From Xylogone sp. PMI_703 (Eukaryota > Ascomycota > Leotiomycetes), in contig JAJTUQ010000003.1 in NCBI GenBank assembly GCA_021399445.1, positions 4,402,001 through 4,466,000 on the forward strand: a stretch of DNA of 64,000 nt. The letters run 5' to 3'. Position 1 is the stretch's first letter; each line of letters opens with the position of its first letter. Made by a program: the position numbers and the translations under genes. Below, piece after piece: positions 1 through 12,100 of this stretch. The notes beneath the pieces are model-generated. The model did not search any database and was not told the origin of the DNA. It worked only from the letters and a program-made list of their open reading frames with translations.

Positions 1-417
1 TTCTTAACCATTGGGCTGTTCATTGTAGAATCACAAAGATTTCTATATTCAAGATGTGTATAAACCAGCAGTCTAAGTTGTTGAGACTTATAACAGTAGT
101 GAACAAGTCTAGGGTATATCCATGGCAGCTAGTTCTTGTGGAGTAAATAAATACCTGTTGGTTTATCCCATCACGTGAATATCACATGTACGCTAGACCT
201 AATTGGGCGGGAGCTATAGCTAAGCCGTAGGCTTTACTATATCTCCTACCTCTGTACGGAGAGAGAGAGAGAATTAACTTCCATATAACGCAATTAGCAT
301 ACCCGTAACTAAAGGTTTACGATCGTGCTACGCGCTATCGGAGCATACTGACAATACCATTAAAATTGAATAAGAGGGTTTATACTCCAACAATAGACGG
401 GAACTTGGTATCGCCTT
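1..417. other. Intergenic, left edge
   Basis: I see no supportable gene here. There is a short GA dinucleotide run near 261-274. The region is the 3' flank of the minus-strand MDR gene that ends at 418. Confidence 0.5.
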
Positions 418-1754
418 TCATAGCTCAATAACAACTTTTCCGAACACGCTTCCGCTTACTAAATACTTGAAAGCCTCTTCAGAGTCTTCAAACTTGAAGA
501 GACGATCAATAACAGGCGTTAGCGGTAATTGACTTATTCGAAGAAAATCCATGAGCTCCTCTAAATCTCTCTTCGTTCCCACTTGGATCCCACTGGAAAA
601 CTGTTAATATAATTTGTGCGACTCTCCAGGGAGTTCGTAACTCACACTATCCTAAGTTCTTTCATGATTAACAACTGAACGAGTGTGGTAAAATCTCCTT
701 TGCTCTCTGTAGTAAGTAGTCCAACCTGAGAAAGGCGTCCTCCTCTTCTAATAGTCTTGACACTCTGCATGAATGTTGACGCCCCTCCCTGCTCGACCAC
801 AAGATCAACACCAACACCGTCTGTGAGAGCTAGGACATCTTTCTCCCACTCTGGATTGGATTTGTAGTTGATCGTGTGGGTTGCTCCCAAAGCTTTCACC
901 CGCTGCAACTTGTCATCAGAAGAAGAGGTAACAATCGTTTTAGCACCAAGTTTGACAGCAAAGAACAAAGCTACAAGACTGACACCGCCAGTACCTATGA
1001 CAGAATCAGTAAGGTGCTTAGCGGGCGATTGAGATTGATAATTAACCTTCAATAAGTATTGTTTTCCCGGCAATTCTGGAGACCATATCTAACGCAGACC
1101 AAGCTGTCAGACCGGCGCATGGAAGTATAGTAGCCTAATACAACGATGCATAGTCAGCTCAACGGCGATATTGTGACCGATTCACAGAGGATCATTTACC
1201 TCGACCCATGACAGATAGTCTGGGAATTTGACCAATTCTAATTCAGCAAATATTAGATGACTAGCCAGTGTTCCCTCGACTTGTTGGCCAAGTCCTGCAT
1301 TAATGTCAATATAATATTGGTCAACTACCCAAAAGCAAGAAGAAAAGTCTAACCTCTCGCTATCGTCTCTCTCCCGGTTATATTTTCAAGATCATGCAGG
1401 GCTACAACTCGATCTCCTTTCTAGAAAAAATTAATAGAAAAATTTTTCGGTCCCGAACTTTTATGTACTTACCTTGAGCCGTGTCACCTTCTCGCCTACA
1501 CTCACTACCTCGCCAGAAGCATCAGCACATGGGATTCCATTCTCCACAACGCGCCATGGGTATTTTGCATATAGAATTGCCGCATCCTTCCAGTTCAGTG
1601 ATACAGCATGCACTTTTATAAGCACATCAGATGTGCCAAGTGTGGGAATAGGCTCCTCAGACAACCGAAGGTTATTGCCGACTCTTCGGTAGACTTTTCT
1701 GACAGATTGAGAGTTTTCCATGACGTCAACTACAGGTGGTTTGGCAATATCCAT
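418..1754 (-). CDS. MDR family NAD(P)H-dependent oxidoreductase (zinc-type ADH / quinone reductase-like)
   Basis: A medium-chain dehydrogenase/reductase of about 351 residues in six exons: 1754-1473, 1420-1354, 1294-1200, 1134-1047, 994-646 and 592-418. Splicing at GT-AG borders keeps one frame throughout. The N-terminal half is a GroES-like domain (SDVLIKV, ADASGEVVSVGEKV). The C-terminal Rossmann fold carries the nucleotide-binding loop GTGGVSLVAL, then TSSSDDK and GATHTINY, which are typical of fungal YogA-like alcohol dehydrogenases. The cysteine and histidine ligands of the structural zinc are not evident, so a zinc-independent quinone or enone reductase is plausible. I chose the ATG at 1754; a second ATG lies at 1721, and the frame is open upstream only through non-ATG codons. 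It is divergent from the MDR gene at 2278 with about 520 bp between them. The substrate is not predictable. Confidence 0.85.
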
Positions 1755-2277
1755 ATAATTGCTCCAGTTTATTGATATATTCTGAAGGCATACCGCATCA
1801 CAGGGAATTCTCACTATTAATACTTATCTCCTTGAACAAGAAAAGTGCACACCATGAAGCTTGCTTTGAAATCACCAACGTCACATTAATAGAGAATCTT
1901 CACTAAACACCTAACCCCGTCTCCTCAAAATGAGATCTAGTCCCTGGCTCAGATGCAGTTGTTAGGTTCCACTTACAAATCAGCGACGATGCGTACCCTC
2001 TATGAAACTCTAAATTTCCTAATCGGGTTATTTGGATGTCTTGGCACTCACGTGATGCTATAGCTCATCCATCTTCCATTGATAAATCTGCCGAGCATAT
2101 CGGTGGAATTTGTAATCCATACTATCATAGATGAGATGTATGGTACGCTATTCAGTTACCACTAATGGATGTATCAAAATCTATATAATGGTGCAAGCTT
2201 TCGAACCAAAGCAATTTCAAACACGCACATCATCTGTATCTGAAGTCGCTCGCAACATCTCACATTTAGAAATCATA

Positions 2278-3349
2278 ATGCATAAAGCGCTGCTGCAGGA
2301 AACCAAACTAGGTCCTCTTGTATGGAGGGACGTTCAGACACCGAGTCCGGGAGAAGGAGAGATTTTGATTAGGGTGGAAGCTGCAACTGTGCAAACTGGC
2401 GACCATAAGCTTCTTGAGACAGGGTTATTTATATCGCAATGGCCTTACATAGGTGGGTCTGAGGTTGCTGGGGTAGTCCAGGAAATTGGGCCCGGCGTCA
2501 ACAACCTGCAAGTGAATGACAGAGTATTTGGTCATACGACCGCAGTCCTACCATTTCTCGGTGCACGAGCGGGTGCATGGCAGCAGTATTCCATTCTCAA
2601 AGCCGACTTTCTAGCCAAAATCCCGGACATGGTATCATTCGAGGAAGCGATCACGGTTCCGGTTGGATTTTTAACGGCATTAGATGCAATTCTTAAATTA
2701 AACCTCAAGTGGCCAGGGGACTCCAAGCATGTGGGCTCTGAGGAGCCTATCTTGGTATGGGGCGGTTCGTCGTGCGTTGGGAGAAATGCTATCTGGCTAT
2801 TAAAGCAGGCTGGATACAACAATATCTCTGCAACGGCATCTAAGTCGCGCACGGAGATGGTACATAATCTGGGCGCTGCTCATGTATTCGACTACAACGA
2901 TGAGGATATTGTGTCCAATATTCTGGAAGCCTTCCATGGAAGCCGCTTCTCGAAGGTCCTTGACGCTATCAGTCTCCCAGAAAGTGTAGCCTTCACTAGC
3001 AAGCTTGTTCAAGATGACGGATATGTAGCTGAGACTTTTCCTGGAATATTCAATAACCTGCTACCTGCCACGGTAAACTTATTGTCAGTCAGCTGCACTA
3101 TATTTCAACTTGACCAAAGACAATTCGCGGTAGAGAAAGTTTGGCCTTGGTGAGCATACCCTGAGCATGATAATAGTTCTGTATCTAACAGCATTTAGGA
3201 TTCAAAAAGCGTTGGAAGCTAGAAAGTATCCCTTCCAGCCTTATGAGGTTATCGGAGGTCGTTTCATCGAGGCGGTTGAGCAAGCAAACCAGATATTCAA
3301 AAGCGGCAGAGTGGGTGGAAAGAAGTGGATTGTGAAACCAAATGCTTAG
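2278..3349 (+). CDS. MDR family enoyl reductase-like oxidoreductase (trans-ER / ToxD-like)
   Basis: Two exons, 2278-3149 and 3199-3349, joined by a 49-nt GT-AG intron, give about 340 residues. The N-terminal GroES-like domain contains GEGEILIRVEAATVQ and GSEVAGVVQEIGPGV. The Rossmann half has VWGGSSCVGRNAIWLLKQAG in place of the usual GSSxVG loop, then GAAHVFDYND. The last exon ends in the typical GGRFIEAVEQAN...GKKWIVKP tail. This architecture matches the stand-alone trans-acting enoyl reductase family of fungi, which often serve secondary metabolism but also act as general enone reductases. The upstream frame is open to 2131, with other ATGs at 2131 and about 2188. I prefer 2278 because family members begin with this short MxKAL peptide. 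No polyketide synthase is present to make it a true trans-ER. Confidence 0.85.
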
Positions 3350-3832
3350 CTTCAACTTCTAACTCTAACGTATCACTTAATGTAGACCTTTAAGACTCTT
3401 TATAACAGCAGCTGACATTTTCTTAATTAAATCAAGTGACTACTCCATAACACATACTCGTTGAGCTATGTATGATTGCATCACTTATGTGACTGAAGAC
3501 AACTATTCTATTCTACATATATTCTCTATGTAGAGTCTAGAATAGGAACGCGATTAGTATCGAAAATGTAAGCTGACAGCAAGTCAGAAGGAGACGGAGA
3601 CGGAGGTGGAGACGGAAGCACAGCTGACCAGCTGGATTGTTTTGTCTTAAAATTCTCTTTCTGGCCTTCAAACATCAACATTAATTTGAAATATTTTGCT
3701 CTCACGTCAGCTTTGCTGGGGTCATTCAAGATTCCTACACTGATGGACGGCACAGATGGTTTACTGTATAAGAGATGAACTAACGCATATCGAAGCCAAA
3801 ATTACCCAGCTTTTATCTGTTAAAAAATAAAA
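3350..3832. other. Intergenic between MDR gene and quinoprotein gene
   Basis: No supportable gene. It contains a short imperfect GGAGAC-type hexamer tandem near 3587-3620 and presumably the promoter of the gene at 3833. Confidence 0.4.
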
Positions 3833-5431
3833 ATGCAAACTCAAAGTCTTACTCTTCTCCTTATATCCACTATTCTTGAGACTGTTCTTGCAAATGACTG
3901 GCTTGAAACTGATAGGGTCGGGTGGTCTGGGTGGGGTGGCAATATATTTAACAACCGTTGGGCATCCGCAAACACCCATATTTCTTCTCACAATATCGGA
4001 CTTCTAAAGCACCAATGTCAGTTTGATTATCAACTTGGTATCAGCGCAACCCCGGTCATTCTGGATGAAATGGTGTATTTCCCAACTTGGTCCGGCGAAT
4101 TTGTAGCGGTCAATTATCTGAGTTGCTCGATACATTGGCGGATTAACGTTACACAATTGGTCTATGACTATGCCCCTATAACAGGGCCTACGGCAATCAC
4201 AAAACATGTTTCCAGGTCAAGTCCTCAGATAGATGGCGATATTCTATTCTTTGGAACTATCACTCATGCTCTTGTCATCGCTGTCAACAGATACAATGGG
4301 AAGATCCTGGGGCAGATACAAGTGAATCAACATCCGCTGGCTTTGCTCACAATGAGCCCAACATTTTACGATAATAAACTCTTCATTGGAAGCTCGAGCC
4401 TGGAGGAAACCGGAGCAGATCACATTCTGGACTACCCCTGCTGCTCTTTTGTTGGTAACATGGTGGCACTGAGCTTCGACAAGTCTAACGGTCATTTCCA
4501 TGTAGAATGGAATGTTACCATGCTACCTTTACAGAGTAGCTGGTCAGGAGCTGCAATATGGGGTAGCCAGCCTGCAGTTGACCCAGTGCGAAAACAAATC
4601 TTCATCGCCACTGGAAATGTGTACTCCTTTCCTAAAGAGTATGAGAAGTGCGAGAACCAAACGGCCTCCTGTCTTCCCTTGGATGTCTGGCAGGAGTCAG
4701 TTCTAGCTCTCGATATTGAATCAGGAAAAGTCAACTGGATACAGCGTCTCGCGCCTCTCGATGCTTGGACTGTTTCATGTGGGGGTGCTCTTTTGCCTCC
4801 AGTAAATCCGCAGAACTGCCCCCCTGAGCCAGGAACTGATGCCGACTTTGGCATGGCTCCTACATTTGTTCCTCGTGGAACCCACAATCAAGATACCATT
4901 GTAGTGGGCCAGAAGAATGGTGTTTTATATTCGATGTCAGCTGAAACGGGTAAAATCTTCTGGTCAACTATGACCTCTCCAGGCGGGGCGGGCGGCGGCT
5001 TGAGTTGGGGTGTTGCGGTCGATAATGAACGAGTGTACTTCACTGCCATAAATTCAGCTTCAAAAACATGGCGCAGTCCATCCTCAGGCCAGACTATCAG
5101 TAACAGTGCCTACGGAGCTATCTCCCTACACTCGGGGGTGATCTTGTGGGAAACACCAGCACCGAAATCCGCAGTCGCGTATGGTCCTCCCACAGCAGTC
5201 GGAGATCTCATACTTGTGGCAAGAACTGGAGATAATATTGCTGATTACGAGAACACGGCTGGAGGACTGGTTGCTCTTTCGCAGAATGATGGATCGATTG
5301 TTGCCGATTTCGACCTTCCGACTAATTTCCACGGCGGCATTGCAGTTGCGAGTAAGTACCTCGCATTTGGGACAGGTTATGATTTGGGGTACAGCGGGAC
5401 TGGCTCACTGTATATCATGAGAATAACTTAA
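3833..5431 (+). CDS. Secreted quinoprotein-like beta-propeller (polyvinyl-alcohol-dehydrogenase-like, PQQ repeats)
   Basis: An intronless gene of 532 residues. Residues 1-20 form a signal peptide ending ETVLA before NDW. The rest is a series of PQQ-type blades with recurring patterns such as VYFPTWSGEFVAVN, KLFIGSSS, SVLALDIESGKVNW, VVGQKNGVLYSMSAETGKIFW and ALSQNDGSIVADF, that is, repeated hydrophobic strand, Ala-x-Asp/Asn and Gly-x-Trp units. This matches fungal proteins annotated as polyvinyl alcohol dehydrogenase or quinoprotein ADH-like. Many Asn-x-Ser/Thr sites and Cys residues support secretion. No haem c CxxCH motif is seen, unlike bacterial enzymes, so electron transfer would need another partner. 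Oxidation of a secreted alcohol or sugar is the family inference; the substrate is unknown. Confidence 0.85.
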   Translation: MQTQSLTLLLISTILETVLANDWLETDRVGWSGWGGNIFNNRWASANTHISSHNIGLLKHQCQFDYQLGISATPVILDEMVYFPTWSGEFVAVNYLSCSIHWRINVTQLVYDYAPITGPTAITKHVSRSSPQIDGDILFFGTITHALVIAVNRYNGKILGQIQVNQHPLALLTMSPTFYDNKLFIGSSSLEETGADHILDYPCCSFVGNMVALSFDKSNGHFHVEWNVTMLPLQSSWSGAAIWGSQPAVDPVRKQIFIATGNVYSFPKEYEKCENQTASCLPLDVWQESVLALDIESGKVNWIQRLAPLDAWTVSCGGALLPPVNPQNCPPEPGTDADFGMAPTFVPRGTHNQDTIVVGQKNGVLYSMSAETGKIFWSTMTSPGGAGGGLSWGVAVDNERVYFTAINSASKTWRSPSSGQTISNSAYGAISLHSGVILWETPAPKSAVAYGPPTAVGDLILVARTGDNIADYENTAGGLVALSQNDGSIVADFDLPTNFHGGIAVASKYLAFGTGYDLGYSGTGSLYIMRIT

Positions 5432-8400
5432 ACTATCTGTGAAGATCTGTTGGAGCATAATTCGGAGATTATTATCAGTACACATACTCTGAATCGAGAG
5501 TCTTCCATGATTTAAATACCGAGGTATAAGGTTAACGTGTATATACGGATAAACGACACGCACATAGATATATAATGGAGTGATTCCACAAATATTTTAT
5601 GATCATAAGATAGGGAGATGGAGACAGCAGCAATACAGTAATGAGATTGCCGGATGTATAACCGGGTTGTTGCTGAGAGGAACACTGCGGGAACTACCAG
5701 ATTGGTCATCGCCGGTGGGATTTGAAGTTGTTAAAGATTCACCTGGCCGTCGTAAGACATGGATAGTATATCGTGATTTATTTATGAATAGGTTAAAAAT
5801 AACGGAGATGGCCAAACTTGATATATAGAATGCTTCTGGCACATATCCATCACCTTATGATAGTCTAGTATCTGTATGTATTGCCCTTTACCAGATATAC
5901 ATTTTCAATGAGCTTTTCCACGTTTACAGGCCGATCTTTACGTCGCTAATTATTATAATTATTTGAAAACAGACGCAAATAACATACTTTTGAAGCTTCA
6001 TTCGACTGATTTTGCAGTGGAGCTCCGTGGACACATCCTTGAACCTCAACGACGAGCATCATCATCCAACCACGGTACTCCAATCCTGCACGGAATAATT
6101 ACGTGCATCCTTACGAGCCGCACGCCAGCGAAGCTAGCAAGCCAGCACGGTAAAACGGCGATTGAGCAGCCATGTCTCAGGAGAGACACCGACGGGCAGC
6201 ATGCTCGCTGACTGCACGTACGTGCATCACATCGCTCCCGCCTCCTTGCCGTACCGGTACAGTATTATGGCGGGAAAAAAGGACGATCCAATCCAGCCGG
6301 TGAGAACTTGCGTCAGCTTCTCACAGGGGCCAGGCGGTGGTTCATGTACTGTAAGTCGATGCATCATATCACAGCCACCACCCCTTGGATGTTGTGGCAG
6401 CAGAGGCTGAGGTCGGTCGCTCGTCGGTGTCAGACAGCGCGGCTAGCAAAGGGTTCTTCAGCCCTCGGCTCTCCCAGCCGTCCACTCACGACCTGGACAT
6501 GGTCACATCTCCCCGATATTCTCGGTGAGGATATTTCTTGGGGAGGAAGTTTATTTAAACTGTGTAATACAGTAATGGGGTGTGTGGGCGTGAGTGTCCG
6601 TGCGGATGGATGAATCATTGAATTATCGTGCAGGATTCGGGATTGCAGCAGTCCTGCTTACTGGGTTGGTTGGACGGACGGGCGGATGGAGGATGAAGAA
6701 GGAATGAAGGAATTTGGATCCTCCGACCGTGTCTGATGTCTGATAGGAGCTTGATTAGTTATTAACTTACCGTAACTTAAAGTCTTTGACTGCTGACGAA
6801 ACCCGAATCATGCCTGCACATTCTTCAGAGACAGTAATAGTCCTGGCTCGCTGGTACAGTATGGATGTACAGTACGGTACAGTACTGGAATAATCCGTAC
6901 CTGGAATGAAGCGGGAGGCAGAGCGTGCCTGTGCGATAATTTTCTGTATGACACATAGAAAACCCACGGTACCAAGCAATAAGTTGATGGATTACGACGA
7001 CCTTGCTCGGGTTCGCCGTGCGGATCGCTGCCCAGCAAATCTCCCGGCCTCCACTGCGCTGTGACGGTGAGGTCGCCAGAGATATTACCACAGCACGGAA
7101 ATTGGAATTGACCAGCAGCTCCAAGGAAGAATAATAATAATATGACAGCTCATCACGAGCCAGCGCTGTCCCACGTCGCACGGCAACATCAACAACACGA
7201 TGGGAGTTCGTCTGCATAATACGGTAATACAGTAATAGGTAATTATTGTGACCAAAACCCGACAGGCGGGAGCGGCCTCCTCCACGGCCACGAGGTTGGT
7301 TCCCGTCGCGCTGGTTCTCGCTCCACCACCCTCAATCATCCAACAATAATACAACAACAACACCAACAATATCATCTAATATCACAACCTCTGGTTCCCG
7401 GCAGCCATCATCGATAGTTCGGCCCAACACGTGAATCTTGATCAGAGACCAGCGCATGCGGTAGCAAGAGACCCGCCGCTCCCACCATCGAGCGTTTCTT
7501 CTCTTTCTCACCTCATCTCTCCGCCATGTGAATGTGGCGATCCAGCGCACGGTAACTGTACCCGCGGCAGCATGCACGAAAGAAGAACGTTGTGGGCACA
7601 GATACCGCCGTGGCTGGACGTGGTAAGAGCTGACGGCGCGGGTCCAGCTGCGCCTTTGGGGGAACGGAAGGAATGAGAGGAGACTGGTGCAGGGTCGCAT
7701 CACTGTGTTCTCAGGGCCAGCGAATGGCGGACTCGAACTGCCCCTCACAGCAGGTGTCCAGATCTCTCATTACTGATTGCTGGGAGTCGCCGTTGATGAC
7801 GGACTGCCAATTCATATGTGTGGACAGTACTGCTGGACAACTAATGCGTACGATGTAATCGCAGTAGATCTCGGTCCACACGCACAAACACAACACACCA
7901 CGCATATCACCCTCTGTATGGAGGATGAACATATCTGCCGGGATGCTTATTGAGACGGCTTGCTGCTGGTCCCCTGCGGCTCCCTCCTCACAGAGGCTGC
8001 TTCGTCTGTTTCCGTCGTATCCTCCACCAACAAGGAGCCAATTGTTCCATCCGAACATCCCCTCGCTGATCCTCTCCTCGCTCTATCGGTCCACTGCACA
8101 TCCCTCCTAGGGCTGTTCTCGATGGATGCTTGGCCCACACTACTACCATAGTACCGTACCGTACAGTACCATACCCATACCGTGCAGTACAGGACTCATG
8201 TGCGCCTCCACGGCCCCTGTGCCTACCGTGTACTGTGGACAAGCCTCAAAGGGGCCAAAAAGTCATGGCCTGGAACTGGGGAGGCCACGGTGACTCCACT
8301 TGCTTCCAGCCCAGCAGTCCATCATCCTCCCAGTCCCGTAGGCTCCGGAGGAATGGTTCCAAATAGTCTCAGCCCTGCTGTACGTGACAACCTTGCAGCT

Positions 8401-9102
8401 GGAGGCTATCCTTCCGCTTCCTGGTGGGCTCTTTCTCTAGCTCCCCGTCCGCCGGCCTATCCAGCTGTATCCACTGTGGTCGAAGTGGATGACGGAGAGA
8501 GAATGCGGTTTAGCACCGTCCAGCCACTCAACCACGATATCTCGAATTAGAACGAATGACATGCACGAAGACACATGGAGCCAATCGATAATTAATTGCT
8601 AGCCTGCAAATGCTCTTTTCTCAGGCACGGCTGCCATGCCTGCTGAGATAAATGATAACCTACATCCCTCCATGCTTGCTCAGCTCCCAGGCAAGCATAC
8701 GTATATTGTGAGCTTTGAGGCTGCTTCCCTCTGCAAACGCCTCCCTTTCTCCTCCTCGGCGCTCGTGGTTGCTCCCGCTCTGTCTTATATCTGGGCTTGA
8801 TTGTCGCATTGAACATAAACTTATTCTTCATAATATTATCTATTTCCCCCTCTGCTACCCTTGAGTTTCGCAGAGCTTTTGCAATTTTGTTATTTTCTTT
8901 TCCCTTTTTTAGGCTCACTTATAATCCTTGCGCTCTATATTACCCAGCGATCTGGTCACCAACACTTCGGACCCTGTCTGCCTGTCTGGTACTGCCACAG
9001 CAACCCCAGAGCGGTTGCAATATCTGGGACCATTTATAACATTTCCCAGTCGCTTGGGTTTTCGCAGGGCTATTTTTGTGTGAGAGAAAAAGGTTCGAGA
9101 AC
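5432..9102. other. Long gene-free upstream region of the GMC fusion gene
   Basis: About 3.7 kb without a convincing gene. The 6-8.9 kb part is visibly richer in G+C than the flanks and holds several random open frames on both strands with no recognisable domain. Short clusters of GTAC-containing near-palindromes occur around 6853-6890 and 8146-8190. A pyrimidine-rich stretch around 8880-8912, ending in an AG, could mark a 5' UTR intron of the gene at 9103. It most likely holds a long promoter and leader. Confidence 0.45.
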
Positions 9103-12100
9103 ATGGCCCCAATTGCCGAAAGCGACATCCACACGAGCGAGAAAGGCACAAACGGGACCAAATCTACTAATGGCGTAAACGGCGGCACAAATGGTACTCA
9201 CAGCAGCTTGTCGGATTCTTTCAGCAGTAGCAGCAGCAGCAGCGTCGATATAAATAATAATGATAGCATTCCCTTGTATAATCGGCTCAATCGCAGCGAA
9301 TACCTCAAGCACCATTCTCATCGGATCGACTCGTTTGGCGTCCACGAAGCCGAGTCTGGAGGACCTCGTTCAAGAGCTCATGCCAGAATCGATTCGTACA
9401 AAGATGATCCACATAACAAGACCTTCCCGCGAATTTCGAAGCCCGTTGAGCTCATGCGCAATACCTACGATACCGTTGTCATCGGTTCTGGTTATGGAGG
9501 CGGGGTCGCTGCCAGCAGAATGGCCAGGGCCGGCCACAGCGTGTGCTTGCTGGAGCTCGGCAAGGAGAGGTGGCCTGGAGAGTATCCTTCTGGATTTACC
9601 GATGCCATCGAGCAGCTCCATGTTTCGGGGGATTTTGCTCCAGGATGGTTTAAGGGAAAGTCAGTGGATATGGGGGACCCGACGGGACTATATCATCTCG
9701 TCCTCGGCAAGGGGCAGAATGCATTCGTAGCGAACGGACTTGGAGGGACGAGTCTTCTTAATGCGAATATCTTTCTCGAGGCCACAGACGACATCATGGC
9801 AATGGAGGATTGGCCGGAGGAACTGAGAAAACCGGGCGCTTTGAAAGAGTATTACAAGCGTGCTGCTCATGTGCTTCAGCCTAAGCCATACCCAGATGAT
9901 TGGCCGCAACTCCCCAAACTCACCATGTTAGAACGCCAGGCGAAAGCTCTTGGTTTCGGCCCCAATTTCTATCGTCCTCCCCAGACCACCCGCTTTGTTA
10001 ATGGACCCAATAGCACCGGTGTCGAGATGTATCCTTCTGCCCTTACTGGGATGGATAGCACGGGAGTCAACGATGGCAGCAAGTCCAGCACTTTAGTCAA
10101 CTATCTCTCCGATGCCTGGAATTGGGGTGCAGAAATATTCTGCGAGTGCGAGGTACGATACATTAAGAAGCATCCAGATCCGAAAGAAGAAGGGTACTTG
10201 ATCTTCTACGCCTGGCACGGCAACAAGCGTGGTGCGTTTAGAGAGAACCTCTATGAGGATCTCATGTGGGTGCATGCGAAGAAATGCGTGTTCCTCGGGG
10301 CTGGTACTCTAGGGACAACAGAGATCCTGCTAAGAAGCAAGAGCCTCGGGTTATCCATGAGCGATAAAGTGGGTTTAAACATGAGTGGCAATGGTGATAT
10401 CCTTGCTTTTGGATACAACTGCGATAAAGAAGTGAATGCTATCGGAAGATCTTTCCCTTCTCCTTATAACCCTATCGGCCCAACAATCACCGGTGTTATA
10501 GATTGCCGATATGGCCACGAGAATCCACTTGACGGATTTGTTATCGAAGAGGGAGCTGTCCCAAAGGCACTTGCGCCACTCTTGCAAGCCATGTTGGAGT
10601 CTATGCCTGGTAACCAGGTGCCCCAGGGGCTTACTCTATTTGATAAGGTTCGCCATGTTCTTGCGCAGCAGGGCAGTCGCTTCCTCGGGCCTTATTTTAA
10701 GAAGGGTTCCATTGAAAAGACGCAGATATACCTTATCATGTCCCATGACACAAACCAAGCAATCCTATCCCTAAAGAATGACAAGCCTGTGCTTGAGTTT
10801 CTTGGTGTAGGGAGAAGCGATCATGTCCAGTACTTGAATGGGCTCCTGAAGCAAGCTACCGAAGCAGTCGGGGGTATGTTCGTACAGAATCCATTCTACG
10901 CTGCACTAGGTGAGCAGGAGATCACAGTGCACCCGATCGGTGGAGCATATATGAGCTCTAGCGGGACGGGGGATATGGGAGTTACGAATCATGCCGGTGA
11001 AGTCTTCACCGGTCAAGGAAATGAGACGTATCCAGGACTTGTTGTCACAGATGCGGCGGTTATCCCCACCTCATTGGGTGTCAACCCCTTCGCCACTATC
11101 ACAGCACTAGCCGAACGCAGCGTTGAAATTGCTGCTAAGAAGCTGGGTCTCGAGATTGATACCAGGCCGAATGGCGTATTGAATTTGTTTGGTGAGCCGG
11201 AGTATACCCCCGAGAAACGTGCTGCCCTTGAGAGAGAAGAGATGGCCCAGGCGGAGGAGGTCGCAAGGGCCACAGCTCTGATCAAGGAGACGAAGGAGGC
11301 TAAAACAAGTGGATTTGGTTTCACAGAAGTCATGTCTGGATTTGTCCATATTGAACCGCATCAGTTACATGATGAGAAGGCAGACTTTGAAACTGCTGCA
11401 AAGACGGCCCGGGGTCTGTGTGAGGCGGCGAGATTCTTCCTTTCCGTCAAGACCTGGGATACTAAGACGTTGGTTAACCGGGAGGATCACTCGGCTATGC
11501 TCACTGGCACGTTTGCTTGTGCTTCTTTACCTGGGTCACCATTTCTTATTCAGAGAGGAGACTTCAATCTGTTTAGACGGGATCTCCTGGCTCCTGGAAC
11601 GAGGAATTTAACTTATGATTTCGATATGACATCTGTATCTGGTGAGCTTTATCATTTCCACGGGTACAAGATTGTCGACTCTTCTGTCACCCTGAGCCCT
11701 ATTCGCTTCTGGAATGCGACGTCCACGTTGTACGTTACCATTTCAAAACCTTCTGATCAGTCCGTTTTGGGGGTCGGAATACTACATATCAAGCCCATGG
11801 ATTTCTTGTCCGAGTGCTTAACCCTCGAACCTTATGGCCATACACTAATCAGCAAGCTTGCATCTGCCACCTCCTTCGCCAAATTTTTCGTCAAACAATC
11901 AGCGTCCCTCTTCTTTTCCCCCTTCACCTACCTCCAATACCCTGCGATTACCTATAGTGGCTACATAAACGACACTCCTCCGGATGAAACAATCCAGATA
12001 GTTGCGAGCGATGGGGTGCAAACCATCCTCCATAAATGGAAATCTGCAAATCCAACTGTCGAGCGGAAGACCCTATTTATGATTCCAGGAGCCGCAGTCG

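Noticed and set aside
7741..7747. CCCCTCA upstream of the GMC fusion as part of the regulon
   Set aside because: It is about 1.35 kb from the ATG in G+C-rich DNA where chance matches are expected.
5432..9102. Several open frames of 60-140 codons on both strands
   Set aside because: They overlap each other, lack domains and show arginine/serine-rich shadow composition typical of random frames in G+C-rich DNA.
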